Source: Faecalibacterium prausnitzii (GTDB taxonomy: Bacteria; Bacillota; Clostridia; Oscillospirales; Ruminococcaceae). From it: 64,000 bases of DNA. The position numbers and the translations under genes were made by a program. Position 1 is the stretch's first letter. The number at the start of each line of letters is the position of its first letter. Location: positions 160,593-224,592 of the forward strand of contig NZ_PRLD01000004.1 in assembly GCF_003287405.1 (NCBI RefSeq). The letters run 5' to 3'. This document shows, piece after piece, positions 58,190-64,000 of the stretch. Below the pieces are notes generated by a model. That model was not told where the DNA came from. It made no database searches and saw only the letters and a program-made list of their open reading frames with translations.

Positions 58190-59527
58190 TTACTTTGCGG
58201 CATCCACCAGCACACCAACGTAGCCGGCAGTATCCACCAGCGTGGCACCGGAAACGGCGTCCACAGCCTTTTCATCTTTGCTCAGAGCCTCGGCGTCGGC
58301 AATGCTCATGCCGTTCACGTGGTTCTGGATGGCGTCGTAGTTGGCATCCAACGAAACGGTGGAACCAGCCTTTTCGGCCATCATCTTGCTGTAGTAATCG
58401 GCGTTGACCCGCTTGGACATCAGCACCTTGCCCTCGGCGTAGCCTGCGCCGAAGTCAGAATCGGAGTTGGGCACACCGACGACCCCGGCGTCCGAACCGG
58501 CAAACTGGAACTCGTCAATGTAGCTCAGCACGATGGTGTCCCCGGCAGTGGCGACAGCGCCGGAGGTGAAGCACTTGGTGCCGTGTGCGGCCCCATAGAC
58601 CACATTCAGCTTCAGGTCCTCGGAGCTGCCGTTGAACTCCACGGCCTGCGTGGTCTGGGCGTTTTTGGCGGCATCCACGATGGCAGAGAGATAACCGGCG
58701 GTATCCACCAGCGTTGCGCCGGAGACGGCGTCCACAGCCTCGGCACCCTTGGCGGCTACATCCTCCAGCTCGGAGATGGTCTTGCCGACGGCAAAGTTCT
58801 GGATGGCGTCGAAGTTTGCATCCAGAGCGACCGTGGAGCCGCCCTTTTCAGCCATCATCTTGCTGTAATAATCGGCGTTGGTCCGCTTGGACATCAGCAC
58901 CTTGCCCTCGGCGTAGCCTGCGGCAAAGTCGGAGTCGGAGTTGGGCACGGCGGTCACGCCTGCATCGGTGCTGGTGAACTGAAAATCGTCGAGGTAGGCG
59001 GCGAGGATGACGTCATCCTTCACCACAGCCACCGCTTCGGTGAAGCACTTGGTGCCGTGGGCGGCAGCATAAGCCTGACCGATCTGGATGCCGCCTTCCA
59101 CCGGGACGATGGCGGCGGGCTCAGCGGGGGCTGCGGCAGCAGAGTCGGCGGGGGCTTCTTCGGCCAGCTCCACACCCAGTGCGGCGGCAACGGCCTTCCG
59201 GACGGCCTTGGTGGTCACCGTGGCACCGGCAACGCCGTCGATGGCGGGGCCGTTGGCGGCCACGACCTGCTTGGACAGCTCTTCCAGTGCAGCGCCGCCG
59301 ATGCTCTCGGTCTCCTGTGCGCCTTCCAGCTTGCAGTCGGTAACGGTGCCGTTGGCATCCACGGTCAGAGTGGCGGTGACAGCACCGCCAAAGCCTTCGG
59401 CAGAGCCGGTCTTAGTTACACCAGCGGCGGTGGAGCTGCTGCCGCCGCCGCAGGCGGCCAGAGAGACGCCAACAACGAGGCTCATGGCCACGGCAGCGAT
59501 CAGTTTGCGGATGATCTCCTGTTTCAT
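58190..59527 (-). CDS. Three-repeat FMN-binding lipoprotein
   Basis: A 445-residue secreted protein. Lipobox at C26 (SLAACGGG). Residues about 40-120 form a small FMN-binding domain (GGAVTATLTVDANGTVTDCK, IDGVAGATVTTKAV). Two further units of about 145 residues follow, each starting AYAAAHGTKCF or VYGAAHGTKCF and ending DAVSGATLVDTAGY; they share long identical runs (VPNSDSDF, AGYAEGKVLMSKR). The G-A-T threonines are the kind of site to which ApbE attaches FMN covalently (known for this family). A role in extracellular electron transfer or flavin-linked reduction at the cell surface is plausible. RBS GGAGG. Confidence 0.85.
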   Translation of the reverse strand: MKQEIIRKLIAAVAMSLVVGVSLAACGGGSSSTAAGVTKTGSAEGFGGAVTATLTVDANGTVTDCKLEGAQETESIGGAALEELSKQVVAANGPAIDGVAGATVTTKAVRKAVAAALGVELAEEAPADSAAAAPAEPAAIVPVEGGIQIGQAYAAAHGTKCFTEAVAVVKDDVILAAYLDDFQFTSTDAGVTAVPNSDSDFAAGYAEGKVLMSKRTNADYYSKMMAEKGGSTVALDANFDAIQNFAVGKTISELEDVAAKGAEAVDAVSGATLVDTAGYLSAIVDAAKNAQTTQAVEFNGSSEDLKLNVVYGAAHGTKCFTSGAVATAGDTIVLSYIDEFQFAGSDAGVVGVPNSDSDFGAGYAEGKVLMSKRVNADYYSKMMAEKAGSTVSLDANYDAIQNHVNGMSIADAEALSKDEKAVDAVSGATLVDTAGYVGVLVDAAK

Positions 59528-59995
59528 GGGTCTTTCCTCCAGAGAAAAATCGGTTTATGTTCGGTCCACAGAAAAGGTCATATCTTTTCAAGAATGTTTA
59601 CAAAAGATAACATATTTTGCGAGGTGCTGTCAAGAGATTTTAGCACATACTTCGTGAAGAATGATAAATTGGTGTCAATTTGTGACGCTGACGGTATACG
59701 AAGCGAACGGACGGTCTACGCTGTTAGTAATTCCTGAATGGAAACCAAGCAAGCAGTTTTGCCACTTTCGGCCCCAGTTAGTACTTCAATATTACTATGT
59801 TTTGGAAATCGGCACAACCATATAACCGTCTTTGATAAAACTAGTTTTGTTTCATCGATGACATTGTACCGGCAAGCAGTGCAGACGTATATACATCTGC
59901 TTATTTTGCGTTGCAAAACGCTTGTTGGGGAATGCCCCAAGCCCCTTTGATCTGCATTTTCCAATGCAGGCTGCGCATCCCTACGGGACGCTTTT
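59528..59995. other. Gene-free stretch at the edge of a mobilizable element
   Basis: Nothing convincing is encoded. The segment around 59905-59990 read on the minus strand (CGTCCCGTAGGGATGCGCAG.. and TGGGGCATTCCCCAACAAG) resembles the conserved trailing sequence of clostridial conjugative modules; TGGGGCATTCCCCA is a perfect dyad (59926-59939). Confidence 0.4.
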
Positions 59996-60508
59996 TTACC
60001 CGGTGATATGCTCCGGGTCGTTGAGGACTTGCATGAGGTGAGAAGCAGCTTCTGCAAGAAAATCGTACTTCATCTGTTCGGGAACAGACGTATCCAGAAG
60101 CGAAACACCCCACGCTTGCATACGGTCCGCAAGTTCTTTCTGTGCCTGCAATGCCGCTACCTTACGCACATCCGGGGTGGTTTCTGTATCCAGAACGTAG
60201 GCTGTGGAGTATTTTCCGTTGCGATCTTCCGTCAACTGCACCATGGAATAGTGCTCATTCCAAAAGCGGCAGAAGCGAACCCTGCCGCCGATATTCTCCA
60301 TGTCATGGCACAGTTCTTCTTCGCTACTCCATTGTGGAGTCTCGGACAAAATGCAATTCAGTTCCGAAAGAGCCAGCCGCTCTTCAGCCGATAGCTCTCC
60401 ATGCAGGCATTCACGTTTTAGATTATTCTGCCAATACGGGCTCAACTTTCCATTCCGGGCATCTTCCATTGCTTCTTCGATATTGGGTAGGATTGTCATG
60501 TCATTCAC
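59996..60508 (-). CDS. Unrecognised mobile-element protein, 170 residues
   Basis: An acidic helical protein (MNDMTILPNIEEAMEDARNG ... ETPQWSSEEELCHDMENIGG RVRFCRFWNEHY ... MKYDFLAEAASHLMQVLNDP). No domain is recognised. On the same strand as the XRE and relaxase genes; likely cargo of the mobilizable element. Confidence 0.55.
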   Translation of the reverse strand: MNDMTILPNIEEAMEDARNGKLSPYWQNNLKRECLHGELSAEERLALSELNCILSETPQWSSEEELCHDMENIGGRVRFCRFWNEHYSMVQLTEDRNGKYSTAYVLDTETTPDVRKVAALQAQKELADRMQAWGVSLLDTSVPEQMKYDFLAEAASHLMQVLNDPEHITG

Positions 60509-60619
60509 CTCAAATACTTGCCATTGGCGTTAGATACACGCTTCTAGTGTTGATTATAAACTATTTGAGGGCAAAAAGAAAGAGCGTCAGCACGTTTGCT
60601 GCGCTCCCTGACATAGGTG

Positions 60620-60952
60620 TTATTTTGTAATATAGGGAATGTTGTCGGTGTATGCATTCAGAATGTCAATGGCAGCTTTCTTCTGCCCCGGTGTGAGCTG
60701 GCTCAGCTTTCTGCTCAGTTCGTCATCTGCCACATGGGATGCGGATGGAACGGAATCCCGGATTAGCACATCAGCAGATACGTCCAACACCTCTACGATT
60801 CGGATAAAGGTTTCCAGTTTGGGGATTTTTACTCCGCGCTCTAAATCTCCAACATAATTTGCTGACAAATCGACCCGTTCTGCAAACTGTTCAATCGTCC
60901 AGCCTTTTTCCTTGCGCTGCTCTCGTATTCGTTGACCCAAAAGCGTATTCAT
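60620..60952 (-). CDS. XRE-family HTH regulator of the mobilizable element
   Basis: A 110-residue protein: MNTLLGQRIREQRKEKGWTI EQFAERVDLSANYVGDLERG, then VKIPKLETFIRIVEVLDVSA DVLI and a helical tail (LSQLTPGQKKAAIDILNAY). ATG 60952 with GAGGT upstream. Divergent from a small gene at 61185. Confidence 0.85.
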   Translation of the reverse strand: MNTLLGQRIREQRKEKGWTIEQFAERVDLSANYVGDLERGVKIPKLETFIRIVEVLDVSADVLIRDSVPSASHVADDELSRKLSQLTPGQKKAAIDILNAYTDNIPYITK

Positions 60953-61184
60953 AGCGACCTCACATTCTAATTGTGTTTGTTGCACACCAATAGCATACCT
61001 GTCGCAATTTTTGTTATACACAATCCATTTGCGTTTATTCAACGCTATTCGGATAATTTCAAGGTGGAAAATTTTTGTGCGTATCTTTGGTCAAAAAAGC
61101 AATGGTCTTTGGGGACGGTACATGGTACAATAGCAAATGTTGTGCCCCTTGGCACATGAACGAAGGTAAAAGGAGCTGCTGAAC

Positions 61185-61379
61185 GTGGATACGATCTATC
61201 TGCTGCCCGGTGAGGAACGCTGCGTTGATTTTCGAGATGCTAATGGAGTCCCGAAGGTACACTACACTTACTGTTCCATCCGTGGCAAACTTTTCAACTG
61301 CACCTGCTGCACAAAGGACGAAGCCCAGCGGCTGTGTGAAGATTGGCTTATAAAACAGGACCGCTGCTATATAAACTAA
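61185..61379 (+). CDS. Small cysteine-rich protein
   Basis: 64 residues starting GTG (RBS AAAGGAG): MDTIYLLPGEERCVDFRDAN, then VHYTYCSIRGKLFNCTCCTK and DEAQRLCEDWL. Six cysteines, four of them within 12 residues, suggest metal binding or a compact disulfide/zinc fold. Family not recognised; typical small cargo of clostridial conjugative modules. Confidence 0.6.
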   Translation: MDTIYLLPGEERCVDFRDANGVPKVHYTYCSIRGKLFNCTCCTKDEAQRLCEDWLIKQDRCYIN

Positions 61380-61382
61380 AAA

Positions 61383-61427
61383 AGCCGCCGAGGACATCTC
61401 CCCAAAATGGGAAGAGTCCTCGGCGGT
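61383..61427. terminator. Bidirectional terminator before the relaxase
   Basis: GCCGCCGAGGAC / GTCCTCGGCGGT, 11-12 base pairs, with A run on the left (AAAAAA) serving the relaxase transcript. Ends converging transcripts. Confidence 0.75.
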
Positions 61428-61433
61428 ATTCGT

Positions 61434-62819
61434 TTATCGGGTCTGCGCTTTTTCGATGGTGTCCTTTTCTCCCGCAAAAAATCGTTCCACGTTTTTCTGT
61501 GCCCGAACCAGTTCTTGCATCTCGTTCCGTGCCTTGCGGTAGTCCGGGTAAGCGGCTTTCTTCTTGGTCAGTAGCTCTGCAAACTCCGCATCCAACTCCT
61601 TGACCTTCGGCAGCTTCTGCAGCCCGGCTTCGTCAAAGGCAGCTTTCGCCGCCTTGTGCAGAGTGATTTCCTCCCGATGGGCTTCCAAAAACTTTTTACT
61701 GTACCCCGACTTGCGGTAGGCATCATGGACCGGGCGAGTCTTGGCATAGTTGATGATGTGGGTTTTCAGCACGGCAATCTCTGTCAGCCTTGCTTCTGCT
61801 GCCTTGATGGAATCGCCCATGGCATGATAGCGTTCCGTTGCCGCCGCTGTACGTTCTCGCAGTTCCTCGGCACTGCCAATTTTCTGCTCCTGTAAAAACA
61901 GCAGCGTCTTGGACATCTCCTTCAGGTTGAATTTGGTTGCCCACTTTTTGTAGCCAACACTTTTGCCCTCTGCCATTTTCTCCTGAATGTCCACCAGCAA
62001 CTGGAAGGGCTGCTCTTTGGCCTGCTTTTTCTGGTACGGCTGGTGCTTCGCCTTTCCCTCCAGCACCGCCTTGATTTCGTCCTCGCCATAGCCGGTGCCC
62101 AGAGTTCGGAACCGAATAAAGCGTTTCTGTCCCTTGCCCTTCACCGCCGTGTACTTGCCACGCTTCACCTCGTAGCCCTGCTGCTCTAGCTTTTGCAGAA
62201 ACGTTTCATAATCTCCCGGTTTTTCTGCAAGGATTGTGTCGATGATTCCGCATAGGCGGTCCCTGTTGCTTTCCTTGGGAGGATAGAGAACACGCTTCTG
62301 CCGTTCCCGATAGGGCTTCTTCTCAATGACGGACAACTGGTGTTCCAAGCAAATCAGGTCGCTCAACCGCTGCACTGCCAACGCCGAAAAGAAAAAATCC
62401 CGGAACTTTCTGGTGCCATCCAGTGCCGTGGAGTTAAAGATCACATGGTTGTGGATGTGCTGCCGGTCCGTATGGGTGGCAACAACAAACGCATACTTGC
62501 CCTTGGTAAAACGCATGGCAAGTTCGTAGCCCACCTTGTTAGCTTCCTCTGCAGTGATTTCCCCCGGACGAAAGGACTGCCGTATCTGATAAGCGATCAC
62601 ATCGCTTTTCTGCCTGCGTCCGTTTACGAGATCATACTGCCGCTTGGTAAGCATAAATTCTTCATCTGCTGTCAGGGCGCTGCAAGCATAGCTGCTGACA
62701 AACTGTCCCTGCTCGGTCTTGTCCGGGTTTTCAATATAGTCTGTGCGATTTTTCAGGCAGGCCGCAACGGTCATGCCCTTGTTTTTGTGCAGCGCAATCA
62801 GCCGTGTTGCTGCCAGCAT
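61434..62819 (-). CDS. Relaxase/mobilization nuclease (MobP-type)
   Basis: A 461-residue protein. The relaxase domain (about 1-165) contains ATRLIALHKNKGMTVAACLK, YACSALTADEEF and the histidine triad THTDRQHIHNHVIFN, which holds the metal used to nick oriT; the conserved Tyr region is the DY(I/S) near residue 28. The C-terminal half is long charged helices. It nicks and pilots DNA for conjugative mobilization. ATG 62819 is chosen for the MLAATRLIAL opening and GGGGGTG upstream. Confidence 0.93.
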   Translation of the reverse strand: MLAATRLIALHKNKGMTVAACLKNRTDYIENPDKTEQGQFVSSYACSALTADEEFMLTKRQYDLVNGRRQKSDVIAYQIRQSFRPGEITAEEANKVGYELAMRFTKGKYAFVVATHTDRQHIHNHVIFNSTALDGTRKFRDFFFSALAVQRLSDLICLEHQLSVIEKKPYRERQKRVLYPPKESNRDRLCGIIDTILAEKPGDYETFLQKLEQQGYEVKRGKYTAVKGKGQKRFIRFRTLGTGYGEDEIKAVLEGKAKHQPYQKKQAKEQPFQLLVDIQEKMAEGKSVGYKKWATKFNLKEMSKTLLFLQEQKIGSAEELRERTAAATERYHAMGDSIKAAEARLTEIAVLKTHIINYAKTRPVHDAYRKSGYSKKFLEAHREEITLHKAAKAAFDEAGLQKLPKVKELDAEFAELLTKKKAAYPDYRKARNEMQELVRAQKNVERFFAGEKDTIEKAQTR

Positions 62820-62842
62820 CATCACCCCCTATTGCAAAGAAA

Positions 62843-62864
62843 AAATGCCGCCCGGAGGCGGCAT
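62843..62864 (-). terminator. Terminator upstream of the relaxase
   Basis: Minus strand ATGCCGCC-TCCG-GGCGGCAT followed by TTTTTTC; ends the 63855-62870 transcript or attenuates relaxase expression. Confidence 0.65.
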
Positions 62865-62869
62865 CGAGA

Positions 62870-63127
62870 TCATTTGGATAATTTTTCGTAATCGGTAGCA
62901 CCTGCCAGATACATTGCCTTATATCGGGTGCACTCCAGCTCGTTGCCGATCTCATCTAAGGCGAGATATTGCTTCCATGCTTCTTTGCTGATGACGTTCT
63001 GCAATGCTTTCTCGGCTGCTCTTTTGGCTTTTTTCAGCCGTTGATAGTTTTCGTCCTCGTCCAGCATTTCAGAAAAGATCGTGCTGTTGCGCTCAAAATA
63101 ATAATCCTCTAACTTCTGTTTGTCCAT
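62870..63127 (-). CDS. Small helical protein of the mobilization module
   Basis: 85 residues from ATG 63127 (RBS GAGGG): MDKQKLEDYYFERNSTIFSE MLDEDENYQRLKKAKRAAEK AL, then a helix ending TDYEKLSK. A coiled-coil-like charged protein; similar small genes near clostridial relaxases are annotated DUF6809, which I only recall. Function unknown. Confidence 0.6.
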   Translation of the reverse strand: MDKQKLEDYYFERNSTIFSEMLDEDENYQRLKKAKRAAEKALQNVISKEAWKQYLALDEIGNELECTRYKAMYLAGATDYEKLSK

Positions 63128-63135
63128 AATATCCC

Positions 63136-63414
63136 TCACAGTTCTGCAAGCCACTCACTGAAACGCCCGATGCCCTCGGTGATGGCAGTTGCGCCGAAAA
63201 AGAAGACAAAGCAGAGGAATTCGGCTACCAGCAAGATAAAGAACTGATTCCAAGTCTGACGGTAAGCAGTGTAGATGCCGCAGCCGAAGATGTAGAGCAT
63301 CAGCGGAGCAACTACATAGCTGGACAGGATTAGCAGCCACCTTGCCATCAGAGCCAGAAACGCCACAAAGAGAGAAATCGGGAAAAGAACAATTTTCTTC
63401 AGCATAGACATCAT
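63136..63414 (-). CDS. Small membrane protein of the mobilization module
   Basis: 92 residues: MMSMLKKIVLFPISLFVAFL ALMARWLLILSSYVVAPLML YIFG ... FFILLVAEFLCFVFFFGATA ITEG. Three or four hydrophobic helices. ATG 63414 chosen because AGGAAG is 9 bases upstream. Located between MobC and the small helical gene; unknown role in transfer. Confidence 0.65.
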   Translation of the reverse strand: MMSMLKKIVLFPISLFVAFLALMARWLLILSSYVVAPLMLYIFGCGIYTAYRQTWNQFFILLVAEFLCFVFFFGATAITEGIGRFSEWLAEL

Positions 63415-63491
63415 ATCAAGCACTTCCTTTCTGTTCGCCCTTATTATAAAGGTATCGACTACTACGTTGCAAGGATGTCAAGCATTATATG

Positions 63492-63516
63492 TACACCCGC
63501 AGTCCTCCAACTGCGG
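63492..63516. terminator. Hairpin between mobC and the membrane-protein gene
   Basis: ACCCGCAGT-CCTCC-AACTGCGGG followed by AATTTTTA on the plus strand. Confidence 0.5.
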
Positions 63517-63522
63517 GAATTT

Positions 63523-63855
63523 TTATAGCTCTGCCAGCTTGGAAAGAATTTGCTTGCCAATGTCAATCAGTTCATCCAGACGCTGCCGCAGATCTTCCAT
63601 GTCGGCGGCGTAGACCTTGCCGCACTCGTTGGCACGCTTGGCGTACTGGTTCAGATTGTTGCTACACATCTGCAAGAGATATGCCATGCGTTGCAGTTCT
63701 TTCAAGTCAAGGTGTAGGCAATAGCCGTCCAGTGCCATCTTGCGGATATAGGCACTCAGGCTTCGGATGCCCATGCTGAGCATCTTTTCATAGATACGGT
63801 TCTTTTCTGTTTTGCTCAAGCGCAGGATGATGGTTTCATCCCGCTTTTCTTTCAT
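63523..63855 (-). CDS. mobC: MobC-type relaxosome accessory protein
   Basis: 110 residues: MKEKRDETIILRLSKTEKNR IYEKMLSMGIRSLSAYIRKM ALDGY (ribbon-helix-helix), then ELQRMAYLLQMCSNNLNQYA KRANECG, the signature helix of bacterial mobilization protein MobC. It binds near oriT and helps the relaxase. Its ATG overlaps the stop of the gene entering from the right (ATGA). Confidence 0.9.
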   Translation of the reverse strand: MKEKRDETIILRLSKTEKNRIYEKMLSMGIRSLSAYIRKMALDGYCLHLDLKELQRMAYLLQMCSNNLNQYAKRANECGKVYAADMEDLRQRLDELIDIGKQILSKLAEL

Positions 63856-64000
63856 CGTGCATCACCATCCTTATCATAATAGCTGCGGAACGGTTTGACA
63901 GGCTCCGGCTGATTGGTCTTTTCCCCCAGTGCAGCCAGCACAGACGGACGAGTTGCAGGTGTTTCGGTTTCCTCGGTTTCTTCGGGAGCATCCTGCGAGG
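63852..64000 (-). CDS. C-terminal end of a mobile-element protein (partial)
   Basis: The frame is open from the right edge and ends SVLAALGEKTNQPEPVKPFR SYYDKDGDAR before TGA at 63854-63852, overlapping the mobC start. The Pro/Thr/Glu-rich linker and conserved-looking ending suggest the tail of a larger conjugation-module protein. Family not decidable from 49 codons. Confidence 0.6.
   Translation of the reverse strand, partial: SQDAPEETEETETPATRPSVLAALGEKTNQPEPVKPFRSYYDKDGDAR

Noticed and set aside
58319..59737. A 472-codon plus-strand frame opposite the FMN-binding lipoprotein
   Set aside because: Gly/His-rich repetitive translation mirrors the repeats of the real gene; no start signal.
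59716..60057. A 113-codon minus-strand frame upstream of the FMN-binding gene
   Set aside because: Overlaps the stop of the 170-residue gene in another frame and contains a dyad of intergenic type; no family pattern.

Overview
The window looks like chromosome of a gut Firmicute of the Oscillospiraceae, probably Faecalibacterium or a close relative. Evidence: GC-rich core genes, a galacto-N-biose/lacto-N-biose (GH112) phosphorylase locus, a PTS-malQ locus, an anaerobe-type oxygen-defence set (rubrerythrin, desulfoferrodoxin, two flavodiiron proteins) and several clostridial mobile-element scars. The genus is an inference from gene content; no rRNA gene is present.

Layout. 1-9050: carbohydrate use (end of a sugar ABC permease, a small membrane protein, GH112 phosphorylase; then a LacI regulator divergent from a PTS EIICB, an EEP-family hydrolase and MalQ), with a decayed serine-recombinase/HsdR scar between the two blocks. 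9136-11674: a 2.44-kb unit bounded by two copies of the 3' half of a tRNA-Arg(CCT) gene; it is an internally deleted copy of the integrative element that follows it. 11675-about 23000: the fuller element: tyrosine integrase, excisionase-like HTH proteins, ParB-like/MazF pair, XRE + ImmA + S24-repressor control genes and small cargo. 23291-25746: DUF134, NifX/NifB-like protein, Crp/Fnr regulator, rubrerythrin, desulfoferrodoxin. 25761-26917: a deleted IS1182-like element. 27047-37313: an AT-richer island with a metal or metallophore transport operon (two ABC exporter-fold half-transporters, a Nik/Opp-type importer, a broken DtxR/MntR gene) and a divergent AraC regulator.

37631-50892: a redox block: Rrf2 regulator with a clear promoter-operator, an acyl-CoA dehydrogenase/ETF-alpha/rubredoxin fusion, flavodiiron protein, class Ia ribonucleotide reductase, nitroreductase, thioredoxin and its reductase, a second Crp/Fnr regulator, two DUF2249 proteins and a second flavodiiron protein. 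51411-55995: an FMN-riboswitch operon ribD-ribE-ribBA-ribH followed closely by a winged-helix regulator and a low-molecular-weight tyrosine phosphatase. 56319-59527: recombinase scar in a rhodanese gene, Fur remnant, ferritin and a three-repeat FMN-binding lipoprotein. 59996-64000: edge of a mobilizable element (XRE regulator, relaxase, MobC).

How it fits together: the redox genes form a plausible oxygen and peroxide response. Rubredoxin-type electron carriers feed flavodiiron proteins and rubrerythrin; riboflavin synthesis supplies FMN/FAD to the flavodiiron proteins, the nitroreductase and the FMN-binding lipoprotein; ferritin and the metal importer control iron; thioredoxin/thioredoxin reductase reduces the O2-dependent ribonucleotide reductase. 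Many gene ends are broken, so this is a heavily rearranged accessory region with at least ten recognisable gene remnants.
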